Below, one piece after another: positions 18,975 to 28,496 of a DNA stretch of 34,651 bases. The notes under the pieces are model-generated. The model was not told the origin of the DNA and made no database searches. It saw only the letters and a program-made list of their open reading frames with translations. The position numbers were made by a program, and so were the translations under genes. Positions within the stretch are counted from its first letter, which is position 1. Each line of letters opens with the position of its first letter. Origin of the DNA: Prorocentrum cordatum (taxonomy: Eukaryota > Sar > Dinophyceae > Prorocentrales > Prorocentraceae); the NCBI GenBank assembly GCA_963575745.1, contig CAUYUJ010000192.1, positions 631,429 to 666,079 on the forward strand, written 5' to 3'.

Positions 18975-19007
18975 GAAATGAGACCAGCGCTGCAGCGGGA
19001 GCACGAT
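18975..19007 (+). repeat. Dispersed 33-bp module (GCTGCAGCGGGAGCACGAT), copy A
   Basis: GAAATGAGACCAGCGCTGCA followed by GCGGGAGCACGAT matches 27167-27200 (GAAAATGAGGCCCACGCTAC, then the same ending). Each copy lies about 390-420 bp after a copy of the 66-bp module. Confidence 0.65.
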
Positions 19008-19683
19008 GTCCAAGGGCCGGAGCGCGGGAGCGAGGCCGGGACCAAAACCAACAGGAAGGAGGCCACCGCCGCAGCGGGACCCCGATCTGGCGCAGATCGC
19101 GCGCCCTGGTCGGCCGATTCTCGGCCGACGGCGGCGCTTCGTAGCCTCGACCGCCCGCGCCGGGGGCGCCGCCGCGTCCACGCGGCGCGAGCCTGCCGCA
19201 GGCATCCCACTTCTGGCACACAGAGCGGCTGAAAAGTACGAGAGAGCGGCGCCCCTGCACAGCACCACGCCTGGGCTCCGCAGAAAGGCCCCGCACCGAC
19301 GTGGTGGGGTGCACAGTCTTTGGGCTCCCCAGGGGCCGTCAAGAACTGTGCTCCCTGCCACTCCTGGGTTGAGGGCCGACAAGGCCTCGGGAGACGCCAC
19401 CGCGGCACGGTGCACGCAGATCGCCCGCGGATCAGAGACAGGGGTCTCGCGCCAGGAGTCACAGCGACACTGCAGTTCTGGGGGGTCCTCCACTCCTCCT
19501 GCTCTCGAGGCAGCTCCTCCCCGTCGCACCACCCGACGTCCGCGCAGGCCAGGCCGGGCGCTTCGCCGGGTACGGATCCTGAGGCTCAAGATCTGCAGCA
19601 GCTGCCAGGGTGGAGGCCGGTTCCTCTTCAGATCTGGTGTTCGCCGCAGCGCCGCGCACACTTGTCTGACAATCGCTTCCAGG

Positions 19684-19828
19684 ATGAAGGATTGCAAAAA
19701 AACCTGAACGAAGGATTGCAAAAAAACCCTTTGAACGAAGGATTGCAAAAAAAACCTTCGCAATCCTTTGCAATCCTTCGTTTTTGTTGCAATCCTTTGC
19801 AATCCTTCGTTTTTTTGCAATCCTTCGG
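19684..19828. mobile_element. Fold-back repeat of GAAGGATTGCAAAAAAA
   Basis: Three direct copies of GAAGGATTGCAAAAAAACC are followed at once by several inverted copies (TTGCAATCCTTCG and TTTGCAATCCTTCG). The 145 bp form a long stem with almost no loop. Frames crossing it translate the unit repeatedly (GLQKN or AILRS types), a repeat artefact. Confidence 0.85.
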
Positions 19829-19936
19829 ACGGTGCCTTCTCAAAGTGTGGCTCTCGCCTCCGCGCCGCGGGCATGCATGCGGCCCAGTGCACCAACACGA
19901 TTCGGTGCACATCCATCCGACCCAACCCTCAACATC

Positions 19937-20096
19937 TGAAGGGGATCTGGAACACACAAATAAATACACACAAATGAAAATATCCCCAATATGTTCCCAT
20001 ATTTTCTGGGTTTCTGTCTTCCCCCCCACTGCCCATAGTTTCGCATATTTTCCTGGTACTCCACGTTTAATTGTGTCTGTGTTTTTCTCCTCCTGA
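19937..20096. mobile_element. TGAAGGGG...CCTCCTGA MITE-like element, copy 2 (160 bp)
   Basis: Begins TGAAGGGGATCTGG, continues ACACACAAATAAATACACAC, and ends GTGTCTGTGTTTTTCTCCTCCTGA-like sequence. Homologous along its length to 10604-10764 and 25454-25617. AACATC immediately before (19931-19936) and after (20097-20102) is an exact 6-bp target-site duplication. Non-coding. Confidence 0.85.
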
Positions 20097-20344
20097 AACA
20101 TCATATACAAGACGCCTGACAGAGCACGAGCGCGGGGGGAGGGGAGAGGGGGGAACCCCACCGAGGCGCGCCTTCTGAGCCCAGTCCGCACGCGCGCCCG
20201 AGTTAGGAAACAGTCTGCTCACCTGCCCCACTCCTTGTCCACCTGATCCAATTCCTCTTGGCCCCGACCGAGGGCGGAGGGAATTCGCGAGCGCCCACCT
20301 GCCCTCCCCCTCAACCAGGAGACACCCGCGCCGTCGACCCCACC

Positions 20345-20570
20345 CAAAGCCTGGACAGGCGAAAAAGTCTGCTCACATCCGCACGCATCGGCCCTCACCA
20401 TCCTATTCGGCGCACATCTGCACGACCCACCACTTACAGCCCGATCCCAGAACTACGCTCGGTGCGCATACATCCGACCCAACACCAGCCTGTGCCAACC
20501 AAGCCATTCGGTGTGCATCCGTACGACACAAACTTCACCACCCCAGATGAGATCCAACCTCGCCCAACCC
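20345..20570. repeat. ~55-bp degenerate satellite with TTCGGTGYGCATCC
   Basis: TATTCGGCGCACATCTGCAC (about 20402), CTCGGTGCGCATACATCCGA (20457) and ATTCGGTGTGCATCCGTACG (about 20508) repeat at roughly 50-55 bp. A separated relative, ATTCGGTGCACATCCATCCG, lies near 19901 just before the element at 19937. Confidence 0.55.
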
Positions 20571-21610
20571 TCACAATCCCATGCGAGAAATGTCGGCCTC
20601 CGTGCCACTGGGCACGGAGCGGGCTTGTCCTCAGGCCCTCTGCCAAACCTCTGGGGCCTCCGTCCTGAAACCTGATGGATGTTTGAGAAGCCCGGACCCC
20701 ACATCTCGAAGTTTGGATGGGTCTCCTTCGCGCCGCGTGGGCTCCGGGAAGTGCTCCCGCATGATTTTTCTCCAGGCGGGCTCAGCGGCCCCCGCGAGCC
20801 CTGCGGAGTTCTGCAAACCCCAGCAGGAAGTCGGACTTCAAATAATGTCTGCACCCAGGCCCCCCCAGAGGAGGTGCCCGGTACCTCAGCCCGCAGGGGT
20901 AGGGTCCACAAATGGTCGCAGACTGTGAGTCGTGGCGTGAGGGGACGTCTGGCGCATGCAAGAAGCAAGTCCTGGAGGAAATGGCGCCCTGGGAAAGCTT
21001 CTCCGTTCTGGGGCCCCTGGGTCCACCACGAGCCCCAGGACCGTCAAAAAACTGCTCGGGACGGAGAACTGGTCATGAGACCCACCGAGGGCATCTTTCC
21101 TTCGTGGCGAGAGGACCGAGGATCGAGGACCGAGAATTAGTCACCGTCGTCGTCGAAAGAACGACGAGAATCAAGGTTCTGGTGCGTCTTTGTGCCTCCT
21201 TCGCCTCCTGCGGGGGGGCGTCAGGGGACTTCCCGAGGCCTACGAAGGCACTCTGGACCTCCAAAAACGTCGAGAGGCAGTCCGATACCAGTAAGGGTTC
21301 GAGGCGGGGTGCGGTCCTCACCGGCCCAGGCTTGAGCCCCGCCCCCGCTGATGTTGCATCCCCGTCTCCCCGAAACCGCCCAGAGCACTAACGCCATCGT
21401 GCTATTTTAGAAGGCAACTCCTGGGAGGTCCTCGGCAGAACGGTTCAGGGCTAGTGAGGCTGATTTATCGGCCAGTGTGAGCCAGGTTTGCACAGGTGAG
21501 GCCCAAAATTGACCCAGGATGAAGCCCAGGACCGAGCGGGAGTCGACGGCATCAATCGGGAGTTAGCCGGATTGGGCCAGATTTTGACCACGGATATGCC
21601 AGCGGACTAA
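20571..21610. other. GC-rich spacer, no gene recognised
   Basis: Overlapping frames of 115-171 codons lie on both strands without recognisable domains. There are short local repeats such as GAGGACCGAGGATCGAGGAC near 21111. No RNA gene or larger repeat is seen. Confidence 0.45.
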
Positions 21611-21639
21611 AACCTCCCAGGAATGCTGGACTAAACCTC

Positions 21640-21885
21640 ACAGGAATGCTGCAACCCAGAACAACAGAACAAACGCCACAAACATAGACTTTTGGCGCTC
21701 CGCGCGGATCTCTTGGATCTGCGCTGGACGCCCCTCCCTCGCGCGGAGCGCGCCAGGGGCGGCGCCAGAAGCGCCGCCGGTGGGGGCCCAGCGCGGATCC
21801 AAGGAATCCGCGCGGAGCGCCAAAAGTTTGTGTCCGTGGCGTTTGTTGATCTCCTGTTGTTCTGGGTTGCAGCATTCCTGGGAAG
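21640..21885. mobile_element. Twin-hairpin fold-back element, copy 3, with ~85-bp arms (246 bp)
   Basis: The left arm runs CAGGAATGCTGCAACCCAGA, ACAACAG, ACAAACGCCAC, then CTTTTGGCGCTCCGCGCGGA. The right arm is its reverse complement to CCTG near 21881, with one short insertion. The core keeps both stem-loops: CGCGC / GCGCG around GGA (21740-21752), and GGCGGCGC / GCGCCGCC (21758-21778). This is the best-preserved outer structure of the family. A partial extra copy of the left end (CCTCCCAGGAATGCTGG) precedes it at about 21613. Confidence 0.8.
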
Positions 21886-22302
21886 TTTCATCCTCGAAGC
21901 ACAAGTAACGGGCAACGCAGTTTTTCCCCCTCGGAGCAAGCAGCGGGCGACGGGTTGCAGACTTCCTGGGAGGTCTGCGTCGAACTCCTTCCCCTCGAGA
22001 GCAGGGACGGGCGGGCTCTGCCGGCCGCGGCGAGCCCCGGGCCACGAGCGACAGAGACTTGCCCCAGGCCAAGAGGAATCCCGGGAGCGGCCAAGGAGCT
22101 GGGGCCCACACCCGGGATCCCGAGCGAGCGAGCGCTCTTTCGTTCGGCGTTTCGACATCGGGCGGAAGGGGAGGGGGGGAGGGGGGAGGTCGGGCTCCGA
22201 ACCTCTGCTCAGTGCGACAGTTTGCGGCAGTGCGGCCTCTGGGGGAGGAGCCCCACCTGCTCGAAACAGGCGCCACAAACGGCCACGATCTACTCCATGG
22301 GA

Positions 22303-22395
22303 GGGGAGGAGGAGGAGGAGGAGGAGGAGGAGGAGGAGGAGGAGGAGGACGAGGCGGAGGAGGAGGAGGAGGAGGAGGCGGAGGAGGAGGAAGGG
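22303..22395. repeat. (GGA)n microsatellite with GCGGAGG interruptions
   Basis: About 90 bp of GGAGGA with a few GACGAGGCGG breaks. It has no coding meaning beyond polyglutamate, polyarginine or polyglycine. Confidence 0.9.
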
Positions 22396-22611
22396 GGGGG
22401 TGCTGTCGGCCACGTCGGTCGGAGAGACATGGCCGCTAGCATTCGAGCATTCGAGGAGGGGGGGGTGCGAGGGCCCGCGCCGAACGGCAAAACAATGAAT
22501 ACAAAACGCCCACCGAGGGGTTCTGTCCTCCCGCTGCATCGCACGGGCGACTGTAGCACTCGGGAGCGCGGGCGGGAATACCCAAAACTCCCGTCGACGC
22601 CACAGATTCCG

Positions 22612-22765
22612 GTCGGGCATGCCCCTTTACAGGAGGAGTACTCACAAAATGATCAAGAATAATAGGGTGACGATGTTTCTACAATTTAGTTGATTATGTT
22701 TGAACATATCTTGACCATACTTTAATTGTTCGTCCATGATCCGACTGTAGGAGGACACGCCCGAC
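22612..22765. mobile_element. GTCGGGC-ended TIR element, copy 5 (154 bp)
   Basis: Both ends are intact: GTCGGGCATGCCCCTTTACAG at the left and CTGTAGGAGGACACGCCCGAC at the right, inverted over about 21 bp. The interior is AT-rich and differs from the other copies. The sequence contrasts sharply with its GC-rich surroundings. Flanks do not show a convincing duplication. Confidence 0.75.
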
Positions 22766-23460
22766 ATAATCCTGGGTACCGAAGGACGCCCAGAAAATGA
22801 GCCCAAGCATATACAAAGAAACAAACACCCTCGAGGGGCATCGCCACACCTCGAACCTTCCTGGCCTCCACTAGCCGACGCCTGCAACTAGAACGGAAGA
22901 CGAAGACGAATGAAATGGCCGAAACGGGGCCCGCCTTCCCGCTGGCAGGCGAGGAGGCGATGAGGTACCTGCAAAGCTCATGGCATCTGAAAAGAACCCG
23001 CGGCAACCGCTCCCACGCCAGTGCATCTCTGTCGCTGCCGTCGCTGCGTCAGCACTCGGTACTATTGTGCCTGCCTCATAAATAAGACCGCCCTCTGCAC
23101 ACCGGTACCAAGCAAAATATGGCAGCATGGCTTATCCTGGATCTGCCCTCTGAATGCAGGCGAGAAAATGTGGTTGAATTCGCTATTCGCGCAAATACTG
23201 GGTCCTGGATGCCATGCTGAACGCCTTGGCCTACCGTTGAATCTCGCAGCGCAGAGTTGTTGTTATCCTGCTTCGAACCCAACGAGTTCCTCCACCACGA
23301 ATCCTGCTTTGAACCGCAAGGAGCGGTAACTACGAGGACAGGCCTTCCAATACTGCGGCGAATGGCACAGACAGCCAGCACTACTGGAAGACAACTCGAT
23401 ATCAATAAACAGACTCGGAAAAAAAACTACCCTACCAACCCTTCGGGCACAGGTGGTATA
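22766..23460. other. Unique sequence, no gene recognised
   Basis: Balanced composition; overlapping frames of 80-110 codons on both strands without recognisable motifs. No repeat or RNA gene is visible. Confidence 0.45.
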
Positions 23461-23464
23461 ACGA

Positions 23465-23535
23465 GCTCCTCCTGCTCCTCTTCCTTTCCCTCCTCCTCTT
23501 CCTCCTCCTCCTCCTCCTCCTCCTCCTCCTTTCTC
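23465..23535. repeat. (CTC)n microsatellite
   Basis: A run of TCCTCCTCCTC with CTTCC interruptions, about 70 bp. Confidence 0.85.
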
Positions 23536-24120
23536 CCTCTTCCAAGACCCCTTCTCCCCCGCTTCGGATAAAGGCTGGGGAAACCAAAAGGCACCGAAAC
23601 ACCTGTCCCGGGGTGCGGGCTGACCAGGATTTCGAGGCGGACCCAGCGGTGGCGACGAGGGCCTCCAGGAGGGCCCAAACAAACGAGAACTACGGGGAAA
23701 AAATGTACTAGCAGTATCGGTACCGTTTTCCTCACCTCGGGAAAAGGGCAACCCGCCCCCTCGCAGGGCCGAAACCGCCCCCGCCCCTGCAGCAGCGAAG
23801 GCGGCGCGGCGCGGGGCGCTTGTGGTTGCCGGAGGCTTGTGCTCCTCACCGACGCCGCGGTGCGCGCGCGTCGCGGAGGGGGGCGGGGGAGGAAGGGGAG
23901 GAGGCTGGGAGGGTCCCTACGTGATGTGAAAAACGCTGGGGGGGGGTCCTGTTCCTGGGCTTCTCCTGCTTGGGGACTATTGTTCGCGCCGTTTTCGGTT
24001 CGGCTCCGAGTCGCACTGCGGCTCGTTTCCCCTTCCTTTTTCCCCAATCAGAGCTTGCCTCTGTAGGGGTCCTAGCGGATTCATATGGGCAGGTTAGGTT
24101 TGCCGCCGATTTTCGCCGCA

Positions 24121-24228
24121 CGCCTGGGTGCCCGGGTGCCCGGGGGAGCCGTGGTGCCGGGTGCCCGGGTGCCCGGGTGCCCGCGGGCCGCGGGCGTGCC
24201 CGGGGGTGCCCGGGTGCACGCCCGGTAG
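24121..24228. repeat. GTGCCCGGG minisatellite
   Basis: About ten units of GGTGCCCGG, 8-10 bp, in which CCCGGG palindromes recur. Interruptions include GGAGCCGTGGTG and GCGGGCCGCGGGC. It lies at the end of a GC-rich stretch. Confidence 0.85.
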
Positions 24229-24439
24229 CCCTATAGCCTTATAACACTAGAGCCTTACAATCGGACTTGATTGGAGAGGACACGCGAGAGGACACAAGAC
24301 CCTTCCGAGAGCCACGTTGCCACAGAAATGCAGGGGGCATGGGTCGCAAGACACAGGACACGAGGGTGCCCTTGATCTGGCAGGGTCGACCTACTAATCC
24401 GGTCCGTCTGTATTAGGCAGATCAATCACGAGCGGCGAA

Positions 24440-24813
24440 CATACCCGTATCTGCGCCCCTGCGGTCTGGACTCTGGGGGCGCAATCCTGCAAATACGCCG
24501 CCGCACGGGTACGCTCCACGCGGGGCATCCGCGAAAGAACGTAGCAGGGTCGCCGCCCAGGTGAGGGGCAACGATAGGGGGGGACTGGCATAGGGGGGGG
24601 GTGCATCGACCTGGAATCGGCGACACATCGCCGAGACATCGGCGATAGGCCCCCGATAGTGAATGCGCACCTTCCTGGGCGGGTTGGTATCATCAGACCC
24701 CTGTCGGCGATCAGTGGGCGATTGGGGGTCGATGCATCCCCCCCTTGTGCCTATCCCCCCTATCGCTGCCCCTGACCAAGGGCCCCGCCCGCGAGGCCGC
24801 AGATGCGGGTATG
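24440..24813. mobile_element. 374-bp nested fold-back element (CATACCCGYATCTGCG ends)
   Basis: The outer ends are CATACCCGTATCTGCG at the left and CGCAGATGCGGGTATG at the right. Nested inside is a second, longer inverted pair: 24558-24625 (GGGGCAACGATAGGGGGGGA ... GGTGCATCGACC ... AATCGGCG) against 24700-24777 (the reverse complement, with GGGGTCGATGCATCC and CCTATCGCTGCCCC). A related segment occurs at 16586-16900. Non-coding. Confidence 0.7.
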
Positions 24814-25124
24814 TCCGATTACCCCTCAGCAACACGCAGGAGTGACCCTCGGCAAGGAGTGACCCATGGCCATCGCTCGGACGTCCATTCCCTTTTTTTT
24901 GGTTTCGTGCGTGGTTTTTTCGCCACATGGTCAAGGATGCTCCTCGATGGCCCTCGCCGAAGGAAAAATGCACGCGTCCGAGCGATGCCAAGGCAAGGAG
25001 TGGCCTGGCCTCTGGTGCACGACTCCCGGCGGGCCGCGGGGAGGCCGGACCCGAGCGCGCAGGACGCCGCCATCGCAGCGCGCTCGGTCATCGGGGAACC
25101 CTTTGTGTGCCCGCACCGAGGAGC

Positions 25125-25453
25125 ACAAATATTTGTGGTTTCTGTATTTAGTTGATTTGTTTTTTGATTTTTTGTTTTTTTAGTTGGTCTTAATTGAATA
25201 GAAACATATTAATGTGATGTGAATAAGCCAATAACAAGCTCAATGTATAAAGTGTTTGACGTTTCGATTGTATGTTCAATCTTCAAGAAAGTTTTCAACG
25301 CAACATTCTATGATTCGACAATCACGATATGTCAGACCGACATCGGACTGCATGTGGGTTACCTCCTTTTAAACAAGAAAAATAAATGTTCGCATTTAAC
25401 TGCTGAAACAACACAAAGCAATCAACTGCTTGCAGTGAAAGGTCACTCTCTTA
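25125..25453. other. AT-rich island, ~330 bp
   Basis: GC content falls abruptly, with T-runs at the left (about 25156-25181) and balanced AT-rich text after. A plus frame of 90 codons (25219-25491) starts MNKPITSSMYKVFDVSIVCS and is non-repetitive, but its end lies inside the adjacent mobile element and I recognise no domain. It may be an inserted fragment from a compositionally different source. Confidence 0.4.
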
Positions 25454-25617
25454 TGAAGGGGCCCTGGGACACACACATAAATACACACTAATAAAATGAT
25501 TCCCTATATGTTCCTATATTTTTGGAGTTTTTTGTCTTCCCGCCCAATTCCCATATTTCCCCGTATGTTCCTGGGACTCGACGATTAATTGTGTCTGTGT
25601 GTTTCTTTCCCTCCTGA
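25454..25617. mobile_element. TGAAGGGG...CCTCCTGA MITE-like element, copy 3 (164 bp)
   Basis: Begins TGAAGGGGCCCTGG, continues ACACACACATAAATACACAC, and ends ATTAATTGTGTCTGTGTG then CCCTCCTGA. It aligns with copies 1 and 2 over its whole length. TCTTA immediately before (25449-25453) and after (25618-25622) is an exact 5-bp target duplication, different in sequence from the duplications of the other two copies. Confidence 0.85.
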
Positions 25618-25654
25618 TCTTAACCCGTCGGTCAGAAGAAGTGGGCAGGAACTG

Positions 25655-25825
25655 ACTACCTACCAGACCACCCCAACCCAACCCGAAGGCCCGAATTCGA
25701 CCCGAATTTCGGGTTGGGGGGGGTACGGATACCATGTGTTTTTTCGACGTTCCCCGACCCCCCCCCACTGGAAATCGATGATAAATTTGGGCCTTCGGGT
25801 TGGGTTGGGGTGGTTTGGTGGGTGG
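25655..25825. mobile_element. 171-bp fold-back element (CCACCCCAACCCAACCCGAA arms)
   Basis: The arm 25660-25698 (ACCAGACCACCCCAACCCAA, CCCGAAGGCCCGAATT) and the arm 25784-25823 are reverse complements with few mismatches. The loop also contains ACCCGAATTTCGGGTTGGG, a smaller palindrome. Confidence 0.75.
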
Positions 25826-26220
25826 TGAGGAACGGGTTGGGCCTGGAAGGCTTTGGAAGCAGATCGGCCTTCCGCCCGCCCCCTGAAGAGGAAGGACAGG
25901 AAACAAAAACACCCGACGATCGAAGTAGGAAGCACCTGAAGCAGACTGGGACTTGGGCGTGCAACAAAACCTACGGGTACCACGGGCACGTGTGGCCGAA
26001 TCCCTCCCAACTCAAGGGACGTCCTTGGCCGACCAGCGCTGCCGCCACGGCCACGACGAAGCCGTGGAGGCGGCGGCCGCCGGCCATTCTCACTGCGGCG
26101 GCGGCGCGGAGCGGCGCGGCAGCAGAGACGTGGCGCGGCCGGCCCGGGCCCGGCTTTACCAAGAAGGCCGCAAGTGCCACATAACCAGATGCTCATGTTC
26201 GTTATGATGACAAGGACGCA

Positions 26221-26510
26221 AGAAGGGGGGAGGGAGGGAGGGAGGGAGGGCGGGAGGAGGGATGAGGAGAGAGAGAGGAGGAGGAGGGGGGGAGGAGTGG
26301 AGGGCGAGAAGGTCGGGGGAGGAGGGAGGAAAGCTGGAGGGGGAATGAGGAGGGAGGCGGAGGACGAGGAAGGAGGGGGGAGGGGGGAGGGGAGGGGGGA
26401 GGGGGGAGGGGGGAGAGAGGAGAGGGGAGGGGGAAGAGGGAAGAGGAGAAAGGGGGGAGGTGAAGATGGAAAACGAAAGGGGAGGAAAGGAAGGAGAAAG
26501 AAGAAGAAGG
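26221..26510. repeat. Purine-rich (GGGAGG/GGAGAG) tract
   Basis: About 290 bp almost free of pyrimidines on plus. A frame on plus and two on minus cross it as simple Gly/Arg/Glu or Pro/Ser/Leu runs. Confidence 0.85.
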
Positions 26511-26639
26511 GAGGCCGGAAAGCAAAAGCAGTACCAACCGACACACTGGTCGGACGACCCGACCCCATCATCGTGCTGCTGTTGAGGAAGAGACCCAGCT
26601 TGTGGCACACAACAAATGCGCAACACGCCCAATTCCGAA

Positions 26640-26705
26640 TACGCCGCGCGTGTCTTTGATAATCCGGAACCCTACGCCGCGCGTGTCTTTGATAATCTGG
26701 AGCCC
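26640..26705 (+). repeat. 33-bp tandem duplication (TACGCCGCGCGTGTCTTTGA)
   Basis: TACGCCGCGCGTGTCTTTGA followed by TAATC and GG.AC/GC CC occurs twice in direct succession, with two differences in 33 bases. Confidence 0.85.
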
Positions 26706-26766
26706 TTCCAGGGGGGAGGAGGGGGCGGGAGGGACGAGGGGGAGGGGACGAAAGGGAAGGGGGGAA

Positions 26767-26832
26767 GACAAGCTAGGTGCGCTCGCGTCATATCTGACGT
26801 CCTACCCCTCCCTCCCATCCCTTACCATGGCG
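26767..26832 (+). repeat. Dispersed 66-bp module, copy B
   Basis: AAGCTAGGTGCGCTCGCGTC, then ATATCTGACGTCC and CCTCCCTCCCATCCCTTACC match 18545-18610. As in copy A, it follows a purine tract. Confidence 0.75.
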
Positions 26833-26944
26833 CTGATTTTCTCTATCCGCGGACGCGTGTCGTAGCGGACCTGTGGCTCCGCGCGCGCGTGCGTAGTGGG
26901 TGGTGGTGCACGTGCGTGCGTGCGTGCGTGCGTGTGTGCGTGGT

Positions 26945-27075
26945 TGTGCGTGGTGGTGGTGGTGGTGGTGGTGGTGGTGGTGGTGGTGGTGGTGGTGGTG
27001 GTGGTGGTGGTGGTGGTGGTGCTGATGGTGGTGGTGGTGGTGGTGGTGGTGGTGGTGGTGGTGGTGGTGGTGCGG
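26945..27075. repeat. (GTG)n microsatellite
   Basis: About 130 bp of GGTGGTGGT with one GCTGAT break. A shorter GTGCGTGC run precedes it. Frames read polyvaline, polyglycine, polyhistidine or polythreonine. Confidence 0.95.
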
Positions 27076-27166
27076 CGCGGTGGTGGCGGGCGGATGGGCG
27101 CGCGAGAAAGAGGCCCGCGCTGGGGCGAGAACGCCATCCTGAACGACTGAGGCCAAACACCGATCC

Positions 27167-27415
27167 GAAAATGAGGCCCACGCTACAGCGGGAGCACGAT
27201 TCGGAACGATTCGGGAGCAGAAAGCCGGCGCCTCAGCGAGAACATCATTATAAAAAAAAAAAAAAAACGCAGGCGAAAACCCGTTTCCCGGGAATCCTGT
27301 GTGTAAAAAACAATACGCGGGGGGCGCTCGGCCCGAAAATGACGCTGGCGCCTCAGCGAGAGTCGTTTCCCGGGATTTCCCGGGAATCCTGTGTGTAAAA
27401 AACAGTACGCGGAGA
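27167..27415 (+). repeat. Tandem degenerate repeat with CAGCGRGANCA, including copy B of the 33-bp module
   Basis: GAAAATGAGGCCCACGCTAC with CAGCGGGAGCACGAT (27167-27200) is followed by CGCCTCAGCGAGAACATC (27229) and CGCCTCAGCGAGAGTCG (27349). GTTTCCCGGGAATCCTGTGT, then GTAAAAAACA and TACGCGG, occurs at 27283-27320 and 27375-27412. The last pair is a direct duplication with a 92-bp step. Confidence 0.7.
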
Positions 27416-27489
27416 ATGCGCAGCCATCACCCGGACGCCATCAGGGCAAGAGGGAGAGTATATTCATATTGAGTAATTGTAGAGGGAAG

Positions 27490-27745
27490 ACGAAGGGTGA
27501 GGAGGAGAAGAGAGGGGGAGGATGGGGAAGAGGGGGAGGAGGGGGAGGAGGGGGAGGAAGGGAGGAGGGGGGGCGGGACGAGGGGGAGGAGGGGACGAGA
27601 GGGAGGACGAAAGTTCAAGGGTTGAAGGGGGGGGCAGGGGGGAGGGGGGAGGGGAGAGGGGGAACGGGGAGAGGAGCGGAGGCTGGCGGGGAGGAGGAAC
27701 AAAAAGGAGCGAGGAGGGAGGCGAAAGCAGATGGGGAGGGGCGAG
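27490..27745. repeat. Purine-rich GGAGGAGG/GGGGAGG tract
   Basis: About 250 bp of near-pure purine on plus, similar in texture to 26221-26510. There are no supported frames. Confidence 0.85.
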
Positions 27746-27904
27746 TTGTTGTCTGACTCCGTCAGGCCTGTGCGGAGCTGCATACCACAAGGGAGCCAGG
27801 AAAGCGCTCTGCAGGCGACAACCGCACGCGGGCGTGCTCGCGCAGGGACAGCGGCCTCCACCGCTGTTTCCATGCTGAAACTCCCAGAGGGGGGCTGAAA
27901 CTCA

Positions 27905-28110
27905 ATGACTTTTGCCTCTTGGGACTCTCTTGGGAGGCCTCCTGGAGGCCTCTTGGGGCGTATTGGAGGCTGCGTGGGCCGCCTGGAGGCTATCCCGGGC
28001 GTCGAGGAGCGATCTTCTGGCGTCTCGGGGGGCTCTCTCGGACCACCTCGATGGCTTCCTGGGGGTCTCTCAGCTGCTCTTGGGGCTATCGGGGAAGCCC
28101 CGAAGGGCGG
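27905..28110. repeat. CTTGGGAGGCCTCCTGGAGG short-period array
   Basis: CTCTTGGGAGGCCTCCTGGA, GCCTCTTGGGGCG and CTTCCTGGGGGTCTC words recur. This is the reverse-complement theme of the 4440-5060 array. Confidence 0.65.
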
Positions 28111-28496
28111 CGCGCCCGGGAGCCACACCCTCTCCGAGGGGGGACCTTGCCAGGGACCTGCCGGCAGCACTGCTCTTCTCCCGGGGACCCGGGCGGGGCG
28201 CGCCCCGCACGCGCGCGCGAACTGTGTCTGGGACAGGCGTGCAGCTTACCTGCTGCCGGAGATCTTGGCACTCATCTGGCCCGTGGGGCCGGGGAATTTG
28301 AGGGACGGGGGCTTTCATCGGGTATAGCCAAGACCCCAGGTAAGGGGGGCCCGGTTCGTGGCAGGGCCCTGGAGCCCGTGGATTGGCCAGAATCGCTAAA
28401 CCAGGTCAGCCGCAGCCGGTGTGTTTTCTCGGGCGACGGCAGTTCCAGCTAGTGGAACGGGGCGGGGGGGCGGGGCGTCGTCCCCCCAGCGCACAA

